Both the position numbers and the translations under genes were made by a program. Of a DNA stretch of 64,000 nucleotides, positions 46,182 to 54,852 are shown in pieces; the stretch's first letter is position 1; every line of letters starts with the position of its first letter. Under the pieces are notes generated by a model, which saw only the letters and a program-made list of their open reading frames with translations, did not search any database and had not been told where the DNA came from. The DNA lies in NCBI RefSeq assembly GCF_014192915.1, contig NZ_JACHYN010000002.1, forward strand, positions 620,001 through 684,000, in the 5' to 3' direction. The stretch comes from Azospirillum sp. OGB3 (lineage in GTDB: Bacteria; Pseudomonadota; Alphaproteobacteria; Azospirillales; Azospirillaceae).

Positions 46182-47246
46182 ATGTCCCCCGTCACGCCCG
46201 CCCATTCTCCGTCCTGGGCTCCCGAGACCTTCGCCCGCCGCCGCCCCCATCTGGCCGTGCGCGGCCGCGTGCTGGGCGCCGTCCGCCGCTTCTTCGAGGA
46301 GAACGCCTTCCTGGAGGTGGACACCCCGGCGCTCCAGGTCTCGCCGGGGATGGAGCCGCACCTCCAGGCCTTTGCGACGGAGTTGGTGGGGCCGCACCCC
46401 GACGACCGGCTGCGGCTGCACCTGCACACCAGCCCCGAATTCGCCATGAAGAAGCTCCTGGTGGCCGGGCTGCCGCGCATCTACCAGATCGCCCACGTCT
46501 TCCGGAACGGCGAGCGCTCGGCCACCCACGCGCCGGAATTCTCCATGCTCGAATGGTACCGGGCGGGGGAGGGTTACCGGACGCTGATCCGCGACTGCGA
46601 GGATCTGGTGCGCGAGGCCGCCGTCGCCGCCGGGCGGACGCGATTCGACTTCCGCGGCATGACCTGCGACCCCTTCAAGGAGTGGCGGGTGCTGACCGTG
46701 CAGGACGCCTTCCGGGAGTATGCCGGGATCGACCTGCTGGAGACCTTCGACGGCAGCCACGACCCCGATCCGGCTCCGCTGGCCGCCATGGCGCGGGCCA
46801 TCGGCATCGCCCCGCACGACGGCGACCGCTGGGAGGACATCGTCTTCCGCATCATGTTCGACCGGATCGAGCCGCATCTCGGCGCGGGCGTGCCCTGCGT
46901 GCTGACCGACTATCCGGTCTGCATGGCCGCCCTGTCGCGCCCCAAGCCGGAGGACCCGCGGCTGGCGGAGCGGTTCGAGCTGTACGCCTGCGGCCTGGAA
47001 CTCGCCAACGCCTTCGGCGAGCTGACCGACGCCCGCGCCCAGCGCGCCCGTTTCGAGGCCGACATGGACCTGAAGGAGCGCATCTACGGTGACCGCTTCC
47101 CGGTGGACGAGGATTTCCTCGCAGCCCTGGAGCATGGCATGCCGGAGTGCAGCGGCATCGCGTTGGGCTTCGACCGGCTGGTCATGCTGTGCAGCGGGGC
47201 GGAGCGCATCGAGGAGGTGCTGTGGCTGCCGGTGGCGGGGGCTTGA
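46182..47246 (+). CDS. epmA: EF-P lysine lysyltransferase EpmA (PoxA/GenX)
   Basis: Lysyl-tRNA-synthetase-like enzyme that attaches beta-lysine or lysine to EF-P. The 354-residue protein is a class II synthetase catalytic domain without the anticodon-binding domain: motif 2 region IYQIAHVFRNGERSATHAPEFSMLEWYRA and motif 3 GIALGFDRLVMLCSG. ATG 46182 has GGAAGG upstream. It is divergent from efp, its substrate. EpmB (lysine aminomutase) is not visible here. Confidence 0.96.
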   Translation: MSPVTPAHSPSWAPETFARRRPHLAVRGRVLGAVRRFFEENAFLEVDTPALQVSPGMEPHLQAFATELVGPHPDDRLRLHLHTSPEFAMKKLLVAGLPRIYQIAHVFRNGERSATHAPEFSMLEWYRAGEGYRTLIRDCEDLVREAAVAAGRTRFDFRGMTCDPFKEWRVLTVQDAFREYAGIDLLETFDGSHDPDPAPLAAMARAIGIAPHDGDRWEDIVFRIMFDRIEPHLGAGVPCVLTDYPVCMAALSRPKPEDPRLAERFELYACGLELANAFGELTDARAQRARFEADMDLKERIYGDRFPVDEDFLAALEHGMPECSGIALGFDRLVMLCSGAERIEEVLWLPVAGA

Positions 47247-47273
47247 CCCCACCCGCCACCGGTACCGCTGTCC

Positions 47274-48269
47274 TCAGGCGGTGACGTCGATCACCACGCG
47301 GCCGCGCACCTGACCGGCAAGGATCTGGCCGGCCAACTCCGGCAGCTTCGACATCGGCTCCACCGTGTACATCGCCTTCAGGTGGTCCTTGTCGAGGTCG
47401 CGGGCCAGCCGCGCCCAGGCGCGCTCGCGCCGCGCCGCCGGAGCGGCGACCGAATCGACGCCGATCAGCGTGACGCTGCGCAGGATGTGCGGCAGGACAG
47501 TGCCCGGCAGGTCGGCGCTGCCCGCCAGCCCGCAGGCGGCGATGGCGCCGCCCCAGACGGTCTGCGACAGGGCGTTGACCAGCGTGATGCCGCCCACCGA
47601 ATCGACGCCGCCGGCCCAGCGCTCCTTCTGCAGGGGCGGACCCTTCTCCTGAAGGGCGGCGCGGTCGATGAAGCCGGTGGCGCCCAGGCCGGACAGGTAC
47701 TCGTGGGTCTCGGGCCGTCCGGTGGAGGCGGTGACCGGATAGCCGGCCTTGGCGAGCAGGGCGACCGCGACGGAACCGACGCCTCCGGCCGCTCCGGTGA
47801 CCAGAACCTCCTTGCCGCCGGGCTGGATCGTGCCCCAATCCTCCAGCGCATCGACGCAGAGCGCTGCGGTGTAGCCGGCGGTGCCGATGCCCATCGCCTC
47901 CTCCGGCGAGAAGGCGTCGGGCAGGCGAATCAGCCATTCCGGCTTCACGCGCTGGAACCGGCTGTAGCCGCCCCACTGGGTTTCCGACAGGCCCCACCCG
48001 TTGACGATCACCTTGTCGCCGGCCTTCCAGTCGGGAGAACGGGACTCGACGACGGTGCCGGCGAGGTCGATGCCGGCGACCATCGGCAGCTTGCGGGCGA
48101 TCCGGCCCTTGCCGGAGACGGCGAGGCCGTCCTTGTAGTTCAGGGTGGAGAAGGCGACCTCGACCAGCACGTCATGGTCGGGCAGGTCGGTCAGGCTCAA
48201 CGGCTTGAAGCCCCCCTTGGGCTTGCCGTCGGCGTCCTCGATGACGAAGGCGGTGAAGGTGTCGGCCAT
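47274..48269 (-). CDS. acuI: AcuI/YhdH-type quinone oxidoreductase
   Basis: NADPH-dependent medium-chain reductase likely to reduce acryloyl-CoA to propionyl-CoA, as described for AcuI of alphaproteobacteria and YhdH of E. coli. The 331-residue protein has VEVAFSTLNYKDGLAVSGKG, the GIDLAGTVVES and the nucleotide-binding VLVTGAAGGVGSVAVALLAKAG. It ends 28 bases past epmA in convergent direction. Physiological substrate is inferred. Confidence 0.9.
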   Translation of the reverse strand: MADTFTAFVIEDADGKPKGGFKPLSLTDLPDHDVLVEVAFSTLNYKDGLAVSGKGRIARKLPMVAGIDLAGTVVESRSPDWKAGDKVIVNGWGLSETQWGGYSRFQRVKPEWLIRLPDAFSPEEAMGIGTAGYTAALCVDALEDWGTIQPGGKEVLVTGAAGGVGSVAVALLAKAGYPVTASTGRPETHEYLSGLGATGFIDRAALQEKGPPLQKERWAGGVDSVGGITLVNALSQTVWGGAIAACGLAGSADLPGTVLPHILRSVTLIGVDSVAAPAARRERAWARLARDLDKDHLKAMYTVEPMSKLPELAGQILAGQVRGRVVIDVTA

Positions 48270-48392
48270 GCGGATTCCTCTCCCGGATCGTGTTCTTGAT
48301 TGGGGGAAAGCCTAGCACGGACGCGGCGATGGGCAAGGGGTGGGGACGGTGGAGCGAACGGGCGGCGCCCGCGCGCTCCACCGGCGTGCGGA

Positions 48393-49739
48393 TCAGAAGG
48401 TGATTTTCGTCTGCAACGCGATCACATCCACATGGGCCTTGTAGTCGGCGGTCAGGTTGCCGCGGAAGGCGTCGGTGCCCGTCAGGTTGTCGCGCAGGCT
48501 CAGCTTGGCTTTGTTGGCGAAGATATGGCTGTAGCCGATGTCGGTCCGGATGCTGTCGGTGAACTGGTACCCCGCGCCGATCGACACCCAGTAGCGGTCC
48601 TCGTCGGGGATGCGCGGCGTGCGGTACTGATCGCTGACCGGGGTCTGGTCGTAGGCCACGCCGAAGCGCAGGGTCAGCTTCTCGTTCCACTTGTAGGCGG
48701 CGCCCAGTGCGAAGAACCAGGAGTCGTCCCAGTTCTCGTCGGTCACCGTGTCGGTGCGCAGCGGGTTGCGGTAGCGGATGCGCAGCTCCTTGAAGCGCGA
48801 CCAGTTGGTCCATTGCGCGTCGGCCATCACGGCGATGGAGCTGGTCAGCTCGTGGTAGGCGCCGAAGGAGATGATGTCCGGCGTGGCGACCTTGGCCCGC
48901 ACCGGCGACCCGGCGAAGCTGGCCTGGAGCGCCGGCACCGCCGGCACGGCCTCGAACTTCGAATCGCCGTCCAGCTCATGGAAGACGGAGGAGCGGTAGG
49001 AGACGCCGAATCGGGTGCCCTTGACCGGCTCGTACAGCATGCCGGCCGTGAAGCCGACGCCCCAGTCGTCGCCCTTCACCTCGCCCACGCCGTCGCGCGA
49101 GCCCGGCGCGATAGGAACGCCGGTGGCGGCCAGGATGGAACCGAAGTCCACCGCCTGGCTCAGCCGCGCCTTGGCGTACTGGAACTGCAGGCCGCCGGCG
49201 ATGGTGAGGTCCGGCATCAACCGGTAAGACACGGTCGGGGAGATGTTGATCGTCAACAGGCTGGAATGGATGCCGTGGTAGCGGCCGGTCCAGCTTTCCG
49301 GATAGTCGGTGGACAGGCCCCATGGCGCGGTGATGGCCAAGCCCAGCTTGACGTCCGGCGACACCGTATAAGCCAGATAGCCCGACGGAATCACCGCGTC
49401 CATGCCGATGTCGCCGGGGTCGGAGGTGCCCAGGATGGTGCTTCCGCCCAGCCGTGCGGCGCGGGTGCCCCGGGCGTTGCTGGTCTTCGAGGTCGGGAAC
49501 ACGCCGCTCAGCACGCCGACCGCCTGGTTCCCCTCGATGGTCCCCAGGGCCGCAGGATTGAAGAACAGGCCGGTGGCGTCGCCCATGCCGTTCGCGGTGG
49601 CGCCCGCGAAGGAGGTGCCCTGGCCCGAGGCGCTCTGCTCCTTCAGCAGATAGCCGGCCGCGCCGGCCGGCAGCGGCGCCGCGATGGCGACGGCCGCCGC
49701 GGCGGCGAGCAGATTCCCCTTCAGAGACCCTTTGGACAT
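48393..49739 (-). CDS. FadL/OMPP1 family outer-membrane transporter
   Basis: Beta-barrel transporter for hydrophobic compounds such as long-chain fatty acids. The 448-residue protein has a signal peptide (residues 1-27, ending AGAAG), the family N-terminus YLLKEQSASGQGTSFAGATANGMGDATGLFFNPAAL, an alternating beta-strand pattern and a terminal strand ending in Phe. A conserved palindrome (49783-49798) sits upstream, in the promoter spacer. The substrate is not known. Confidence 0.93.
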   Translation of the reverse strand: MSKGSLKGNLLAAAAAVAIAAPLPAGAAGYLLKEQSASGQGTSFAGATANGMGDATGLFFNPAALGTIEGNQAVGVLSGVFPTSKTSNARGTRAARLGGSTILGTSDPGDIGMDAVIPSGYLAYTVSPDVKLGLAITAPWGLSTDYPESWTGRYHGIHSSLLTINISPTVSYRLMPDLTIAGGLQFQYAKARLSQAVDFGSILAATGVPIAPGSRDGVGEVKGDDWGVGFTAGMLYEPVKGTRFGVSYRSSVFHELDGDSKFEAVPAVPALQASFAGSPVRAKVATPDIISFGAYHELTSSIAVMADAQWTNWSRFKELRIRYRNPLRTDTVTDENWDDSWFFALGAAYKWNEKLTLRFGVAYDQTPVSDQYRTPRIPDEDRYWVSIGAGYQFTDSIRTDIGYSHIFANKAKLSLRDNLTGTDAFRGNLTADYKAHVDVIALQTKITF

Positions 49740-49770
49740 GCGTTTCTCCCCAATTTCGTTATTTGACGCA

Positions 49771-49799
49771 ATGATACACAGATTGACGTTAACGTAAAG
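49771..49799 (-). promoter_or_regulatory. FadL promoter with embedded ACGTTAACGT palindrome
   Basis: On the minus strand CTTTAC, 17 bases and TATCAT form a promoter. The spacer holds the perfect palindrome ACGTTAACGT (49786-49795), extended to TTGACGTTAACGTAAA on the + strand. From memory this resembles MerR-family LiuR sites, which control branched-chain amino-acid and fatty-acid catabolism in proteobacteria and lie in the promoter spacer. I could not check this. Confidence 0.5.
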
Positions 49800-49918
49800 T
49801 GGCTCCGCTGAAAAAATGTTGGACCAACAAAGTATGCGTCCGGAGATGTGCGTGGGGGAGGGAAATGCCCGCTACGGTCGATTCGCCGCGGGACGGAAGA
49901 AGGGGATTTTGAGGGTGC

Positions 49919-50725
49919 TCAGCCCAGCCAGCCGGCGATCATGGCCATGCCGGCGCCGATCACGCCCTGGGCGTCGGTCCAGATCAGCTTCGCCGTAATG
50001 GCGATGGACGCGACGACCAGCATGGGCCGCACGATGGCGGCGCCGTTGCGGATGACCATGTGGGCGCCGATCTGCGCGCCGATCATCTGGCCCACCCCCA
50101 TCAGCAGCCCGGCCACCCAAGCGATCTGTCCGCCGGCCAGGAAGAAGAGGAGGGCGGCGATGTTGCTGGTGAAGTTCAGCACCTTCGTGTGGGCGGTCGC
50201 CTTGCGCAGGTTGAAGCCGAGCAGGGAGACGAAGGCGATGGCGAAGAAGGTGCCGGTGCCCGGCCCGAAGAAGCCGTCGTAGAAGCCGATTCCCGTCCCG
50301 GCGAGCAGGGCGAAGCCGCGCTCCCCGATGCGCTGCTGCGCGTCGATCTCGCCGGCCTTCGGCGAGACGAGCAGCCAGATGGCGATGCCGATCAGCAGCA
50401 CCGGGATGACGTTGCGCAGGAATCCCGGATCGATCATCTGGACGATGACGGCGCCGGCCGCGGAGCCGGCGAAGGTGCAGCCGATCATCACCGCCATGTC
50501 GCGCGGCTTCACCTCGCCGCCGCGGGTGAACTTCACCGCGGCGGAGAAGGAGCCGAAGCTGGATTGCAGCTTGTTCGTCGCCAGCGCCTGCGCGGGCGAC
50601 AGGCCGGCCCAGAGCAGGGCGGGGAGGGTCAGAAGCCCGCCGCCCCCGGCGATGGCGTCGACGAAGCCCGCGACAAGGCCGACCGCGAACAGCGCGGACA
50701 GCGTCTCGATGGAAAGGAGGTCCAT
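49919..50725 (-). CDS. TSUP/TauE family membrane transporter
   Basis: Predicted sulfite or organic-sulfonate exporter of the TauE/SafE/TSUP family. The 268-residue protein has about eight membrane helices with LFAVGLVAGFVDAIAGGGGLLTLPALLWAGLSPAQALATNKLQSSFGSFSA at the start, including the GGGGLLTLP loop and NKLQS motif. The substrate cannot be told from sequence. It lies 19 bases past thiE on the same strand. Confidence 0.88.
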   Translation of the reverse strand: MDLLSIETLSALFAVGLVAGFVDAIAGGGGLLTLPALLWAGLSPAQALATNKLQSSFGSFSAAVKFTRGGEVKPRDMAVMIGCTFAGSAAGAVIVQMIDPGFLRNVIPVLLIGIAIWLLVSPKAGEIDAQQRIGERGFALLAGTGIGFYDGFFGPGTGTFFAIAFVSLLGFNLRKATAHTKVLNFTSNIAALLFFLAGGQIAWVAGLLMGVGQMIGAQIGAHMVIRNGAAIVRPMLVVASIAITAKLIWTDAQGVIGAGMAMIAGWLG

Positions 50726-50744
50726 GATTGAGCGGCGGCCTTCG

Positions 50745-51383
50745 TTACCCTTCGGCCGCGGCGATGGCGGCGTTGAACGCCTTCACGGCGGCGCCCGGCC
50801 CATCGGGATGGTTCCACACGGCGCCGACCACGGCCAGGAAATCGGCCCCGGCGCTCACCAGCGGCCCACAATTCTCCTGGGTGATCCCGCCGATGGCGAC
50901 GCAGGGAACCTCCATCAGCTCCGACCACCACCGGAGCAGCTCCGGCTCCGCCTTGAACTCGGCGTCCTTGGTGGTGGTGGGGAAGAAAGCGCCGAAGGCG
51001 ACGTAATCGGCCCCGGCCTCGCCCGCCTCCATGGCGAGATGACGGCTGTCGTGGCAGGTCACGCCGACGATGGCGTCGTTGCCGACGATCCGCCGCGCCT
51101 GGGCGTAGGGCGTGTCCTTCTGCCCGACATGCACGCCATCGCAGCCGGTCTCGCGGGCGAGTTGGGGATGGTCGTTCAGGATGAAGGCCACCCCGCGCTC
51201 CTGGGCGATCGGGCGGAGGGCGTCGCAGGCCCGGCGCACCGCGTCGTCGGAGCAGTCCTTCAAACGCAACTGGACGCAGGCGACATCGCCCGCGTCCAGC
51301 GCTTCGGTCAGTTTCGGCGCGAACGCCGCCGGCTCCAGGACCGGCGGCGTCACGAGGTAGAGCCGGCAGGCGGTTTCGCTCAC
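50745..51383 (-). CDS. thiE: thiamine-phosphate synthase
   Basis: Joins HMP-diphosphate and HET-phosphate to thiamine phosphate. The 212-residue TIM-barrel protein has [53 protein letters not shown] and [13 protein letters not shown], all typical. The start is GTG 51383. There is no other thi gene near. It may be cotranscribed with fbaB, which ends 12 bases upstream. Confidence 0.93.
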   Translation of the reverse strand: MSETACRLYLVTPPVLEPAAFAPKLTEALDAGDVACVQLRLKDCSDDAVRRACDALRPIAQERGVAFILNDHPQLARETGCDGVHVGQKDTPYAQARRIVGNDAIVGVTCHDSRHLAMEAGEAGADYVAFGAFFPTTTKDAEFKAEPELLRWWSELMEVPCVAIGGITQENCGPLVSAGADFLAVVGAVWNHPDGPGAAVKAFNAAIAAAEG

Positions 51384-51395
51384 CCGAGGCGATCC

Positions 51396-52325
51396 TTACT
51401 CTTTGCCCTGGTAGATCTTCATGATCCGGTCGAGCAGCTTCAATGCGTCCTCGCGCGGGCGCTGGAAGGCGTTGCGGCCGATGATCGAGCCGTTGCCGCC
51501 ACCATCGCGGATCGCGCGGGCGTCCTCGAACACCGCGTCCTCGCCCTTGGTGGCGCCGCCCGAGAAGACCACGATGCGGCGGCCGTTGAAGGCGCACTGC
51601 ATGATGTGGCGGACGCGGTCGGCCTGGGTGGCGATCGGGATGTTCTTGGACTCGTAGACCTTCTTGGCTTCCGCCTGCTCCAGATGGGCCGACGGCAGCT
51701 TCACCTTGATGATGTGGGCGCCGAGCAGGGCGGCCATGTGGGCGGCGTAGCCGATCACGTCGATGGCCAGTTCACCTTCCTTGGAGACGGTGCCGCCGCG
51801 CGGGTAGGACCACAGGACGGTGGGCAGGCCGACCGACTTGGCCTCCTTCGACAGCTCGCGGATCTCCTCGTACTGGTCGTACATGGCGTCCGAGCCGGGG
51901 TAGATCGTGAAGCCGATCGCCGAGCAGCCGAGGCGCAGCGCGTCCTGCACCGAGGCGGTCACCGCCTGGTCGGCGTCCTCCTTCTGGCGCGACAGGCTGT
52001 TGGCGCTGTTCATCTTGAGGATCAGCGGGATCGAGCCGGCGAAGGTCGAGGCGCCGGCCTCCAGCGAGCCGAGCGGGGCGGCGTAGGCGTTGCAGCCGGC
52101 GTCGATGGCGAGCTGGTAATGGTAATGCGGGTCGTAGCCCGGCTCGTTCGGCGCAAAGCTGCGCGCCGGGCCATGCTCGAAGCCCTGGTCGACGGGGAGG
52201 ATCACCAGCTTGCCGGTGCCGCCCAGCTTGCCTTCCATCAGAATGCGGGCAAGGTTGGCCTTGACGCCCGGGGTGTCGCTTTCGTAGTTCGCAAGAATTT
52301 CCTTAACACGACGAGTGAGCTTCAT
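51396..52325 (-). CDS. fbaB: class I fructose-bisphosphate aldolase (DhnA type)
   Basis: Archaeal/DhnA-type class I aldolase that cleaves fructose-1,6-bisphosphate without metal. The 309-residue TIM-barrel protein has LVILPVDQGFEHGPARSF at the N-terminus, FTIYPGSDAMYDQYEEI, GAHIIKVKLPSA (Schiff-base Lys region) and VVFSGGATKGE. It is upstream of thiE. Two unknown small genes and a hicB gene separate it from gap. Confidence 0.94.
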   Translation of the reverse strand: MKLTRRVKEILANYESDTPGVKANLARILMEGKLGGTGKLVILPVDQGFEHGPARSFAPNEPGYDPHYHYQLAIDAGCNAYAAPLGSLEAGASTFAGSIPLILKMNSANSLSRQKEDADQAVTASVQDALRLGCSAIGFTIYPGSDAMYDQYEEIRELSKEAKSVGLPTVLWSYPRGGTVSKEGELAIDVIGYAAHMAALLGAHIIKVKLPSAHLEQAEAKKVYESKNIPIATQADRVRHIMQCAFNGRRIVVFSGGATKGEDAVFEDARAIRDGGGNGSIIGRNAFQRPREDALKLLDRIMKIYQGKE

Positions 52326-52474
52326 CTGGCTCTTCCCCTTGGGGTTTCTGTCGGAAATGCGGCCCTCATAGCCCAGCGCGGGACTCTTTGCAACGTCGGC
52401 AGGGGTGTAGCGCGGCCTCCCGCGGTGGCAAATGGGCTTATCCGGGAGGGCGAAGTCGGCAATTGCCGAAGGGA

Positions 52475-52504
52475 GGGGCGGGCATCGCCGCCCCGCCGTT
52501 TTTT
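52475..52504 (+). terminator. orphan + strand intrinsic terminator
   Basis: GGGGCGG with its complement around a 6-nt loop, then four bases and six T. On the + strand it is a classical intrinsic terminator, but no + strand gene lies before it; both flanking genes read on the minus strand. A perfect CGGCAATTGCCG palindrome lies just upstream (52457-52468). An unannotated small RNA from about 52326 to 52504 is one explanation. Confidence 0.6.
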
Positions 52505-52505
52505 G

Positions 52506-52751
52506 TCACAGCACGGCTTGGACGATGACGTAGAGGCCGTAGCCGGCGCCCACCGCCACGGCCCAGGCTCCAGCGGCCAGGCCGGCCCAGACGACGAGCA
52601 GCCGGGCGCCGCGGATCTTTTCCACCTGCGGCGCGGGAAAGCGCGAGCCGCGCGGAAGCCCGTCCGGCCTCTCCGGACGGAGCAGGGCGGAGTCCTCACC
52701 CTTCAGCGGTGTGGCGTCCGCCTGGGGCCGCAAAGGCGTGGTCGTGGTCAT
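52506..52751 (-). CDS. small hypothetical membrane protein
   Basis: I do not recognise this 81-residue protein. Its N-terminal half is polar (MTTTTPLRPQADATPLKGED) and its C-terminal half is one long hydrophobic helix (ARLLVVWAGLAAGAWAVAVGAGYGLYVIVQAVL), so it is probably a single-pass membrane protein. The ATG at 52751 has no strong ribosome site, and the frame runs on to 52787. Codon use matches the genome. Confidence 0.5.
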   Translation of the reverse strand: MTTTTPLRPQADATPLKGEDSALLRPERPDGLPRGSRFPAPQVEKIRGARLLVVWAGLAAGAWAVAVGAGYGLYVIVQAVL

Positions 52752-52838
52752 GGGGGTGGTACCGCATCGTGATGATGAAATCACCATACACCACTTTTGA
52801 TCGTGCGGATTCGGGGAAAAAGCGGTATCGCCTTGGGA

Positions 52839-53294
52839 CTATTCCGTGACATGGCCAGCGACATGGCCATCATCCTGCCCGCCTAGCCAATCCCGGCAGG
52901 CGCGCCGGGGATCGCGGGTGCCGCGCAGGTCAAGCGCTGCGGGAAGGGCCGTCAGCAGGCGGGCGCCGCGCTGCGCAGCGATGTCGGCCAGCCGTTCGGC
53001 GACGTCCGCCCGCCCCGTGAACAGGACCCCATCAATGCCGCAGGTCAGCGCGCCCAGGGCGTCGCCGGGGCGGTCGGCGCAGTCGAGAACCGCGGTGATC
53101 GCAACCGAGGGGTACCGGGTGGCAGCGCGCTCGACGACCGCGGCGAACCAGCCGGCCCCGGCGGAGGCCGCAGCACCGGGTGCGCTGACCAGCAGCAGCG
53201 GAACGCCGAGATCCGCCGCCACGGCGCAGGCGGCCTCGGCGTGGGGCAGGCTGTGGAAACGGATGGGGCGGCTGTGCGGGGGCTGGGTGGTCAT
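52839..53294 (-). CDS. hypothetical protein
   Basis: Unknown. The 151-residue product shows an alternating alpha/beta pattern (GVPLLLVSAPG, VAITAVLDCADRPGDAL, GIDGVLFTGRADVAERLADIAAQRGARLL) that looks like half of a TIM barrel or a small phosphate-binding domain. No catalytic motif is clear. No strong ribosome site precedes ATG 53294. It lies between the small membrane protein and hicB. Confidence 0.5.
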   Translation of the reverse strand: MTTQPPHSRPIRFHSLPHAEAACAVAADLGVPLLLVSAPGAAASAGAGWFAAVVERAATRYPSVAITAVLDCADRPGDALGALTCGIDGVLFTGRADVAERLADIAAQRGARLLTALPAALDLRGTRDPRRACRDWLGGQDDGHVAGHVTE

Positions 53295-53412
53295 GACGGG
53301 AAGAACCGGATGGGCATTCCCTCATCCCCATTCCGGGAATTGAGGCAGGTCAAACCACGGGGGCGGAGGCGGGGCTATCCTTCCACCCCACGCATTCCTG
53401 GGGTCGCCGCCG

Positions 53413-53757
53413 ATGATGGACTATAAGGGCTACAAGGCCCAGATCGATTTCGACGACGATGCCGGCATCTTCGTCGGCGCCGTCATCAACACGCGCGACG
53501 GCATCACCTTCACCGGCCGCTCGGTCGATGAGCTGCGCCGGGCCTTCCGCGAGGCCGTGGACGATTATCTGGCGATGGCCTGCGACATGGCGGGCAACAC
53601 CGAGCAGCCCTATTCCGGCAAGCTCGCCATCCGCGTCAACCCGATACTCCACCGCGCCATCGCCACCTGCGCCGAGCGCGAGGGCAAAAGCGTCGCCGCC
53701 TGGGTCGCCGACCAGTTGACCCACGCCACGGGAATCAACGCCGTCAAGACGGGGTGA
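53413..53757 (+). CDS. HicB-family antitoxin-like protein, without a HicA partner
   Basis: A 114-residue protein with an N-terminal HicB/UPF0150 domain (MDYKGYKAQIDFDDDAGIFVGAVINTRDGITFTGRSVDELRRAFREAVDDYL) and a C-terminal ribbon-helix-helix region (KLAIRVNPILHRAIATCAEREGKSVAAWVADQL). HicB antitoxins pair with the RNA-cleaving toxin HicA, but no hicA frame is visible on either side, so this is an orphan or stand-alone regulator. It reads opposite to its neighbours, and a strong terminator follows. Confidence 0.82.
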   Translation: MMDYKGYKAQIDFDDDAGIFVGAVINTRDGITFTGRSVDELRRAFREAVDDYLAMACDMAGNTEQPYSGKLAIRVNPILHRAIATCAEREGKSVAAWVADQLTHATGINAVKTG

Positions 53758-53787
53758 CCGCGGCCCGGTTGCGGCGGCCTGCCCATG

Positions 53788-53818
53788 AAAAAGGGCGCCC
53801 CGGCCGGGGCGCCCTTTT
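53788..53818. terminator. bidirectional terminator between hicB-like gene and gap
   Basis: A perfect 22-bp palindrome (GGGCGCCCCGG and complement) with AAAAA on one side and TTTT on the other. It ends both the hicB-like gene (+) and gap (-), which are convergent here. Confidence 0.9.
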
Positions 53819-53844
53819 CCTTTGGCCTCAAAGCCGTGAACGGC

Positions 53845-54852
53845 TTACTTGGCGTTGGCCATGGCGACGGCGGTGTCGCTCATACGGTTGGAGAAGCCCC
53901 ACTCGTTGTCGTACCAGGTCATGATGCGGACGAAGTTGCCGTCGATGACCTTGGTCTCGTTCAGCGCGAAGATCGAGCTGTGCGGGTCATGGTTGAAGTC
54001 GGTGGAGACGAGATCCTCGGTGTAGGCGCCCAGGATGCCCTTGAGCGGGCCGTTGGCGGCCTCGGAAATCGCCTTGGTGATCTCCTCCACCGAGGTGGCG
54101 CGCTTGGCGGTGAACTTGAAGTCGACCACCGAGACGTTGGGCGTCGGCACGCGCATGGCGGTGCCGTCCAGCTTGCCCTTCAGCTCGGGCAGCACCTTGC
54201 CCACCGCCTTGGCGGCGCCGGTCGAGGTCGGGATCATGTTCAGCGCCGCGGCGCGGGCGCGGTGCAGGTCCTTGTGGTTGGTGTCGACGATGCGCTGATC
54301 CCCCGTGTAGGAGTGGATCGTCGTCATGAAGCCCTTCTCGATGCCGATCAGCTTGTTCAGCACGAAGGCCACCGGGGCCAGGCAGTTCGTCGTGCACGAC
54401 GCGTTCGAGACGATGCGGTGCTCGGCCTTGAGCTGGTCGTGGTTGACGCCGTAGACCACCGTGATGTCCTCGTCGGTGGCCGGGGCGGAGATCAGCACCT
54501 TCTCCGCACCCGCTTCCAGGTGCTTGGCGGCGTCGGCGCGCTTGGTGAAGATGCCCGAGCATTCCATGGCGATCTGGATGCCCAGATCCTTCCACGGCAG
54601 CTTGGCCGGGTCACGCTCCTGCACGACCTTGATCGAGTGACCGTTGACGATCAGTTCGCCGTCGCGGGTCTCGATGGTGCCGGGGAAACGGCCGTGGACG
54701 CTGTCGTACTTCAGCAGGTGGGCGTTGGCCTTGAGGTCGGCCAGGTCGTTGATCGCCACGACCTCCACGTCGTTGCGGCCGCTCTCGTAGATGGCCCGCA
54801 GAACCAGACGGCCGATGCGGCCAAAACCGTTGATCGCTACCCGAACAGCCAT
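53845..54852 (-). CDS. gap: glyceraldehyde-3-phosphate dehydrogenase
   Basis: NAD-dependent glycolytic and gluconeogenic dehydrogenase. The 335-residue protein has the Rossmann motif INGFGRIGR at the N-terminus, the catalytic Cys153 in SNASCTTNCLAP and the terminal WYDNEWGFSNRM. It follows tkt on the same strand; the pgk gene that often comes next is absent. Confidence 0.98.
   Translation of the reverse strand: MAVRVAINGFGRIGRLVLRAIYESGRNDVEVVAINDLADLKANAHLLKYDSVHGRFPGTIETRDGELIVNGHSIKVVQERDPAKLPWKDLGIQIAMECSGIFTKRADAAKHLEAGAEKVLISAPATDEDITVVYGVNHDQLKAEHRIVSNASCTTNCLAPVAFVLNKLIGIEKGFMTTIHSYTGDQRIVDTNHKDLHRARAAALNMIPTSTGAAKAVGKVLPELKGKLDGTAMRVPTPNVSVVDFKFTAKRATSVEEITKAISEAANGPLKGILGAYTEDLVSTDFNHDPHSSIFALNETKVIDGNFVRIMTWYDNEWGFSNRMSDTAVAMANAK

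Noticed and set aside
53295-53412. A hicA toxin gene before hicB
   Set aside because: No frame with the short HicA fold or its catalytic His is found on either strand here or after hicB.
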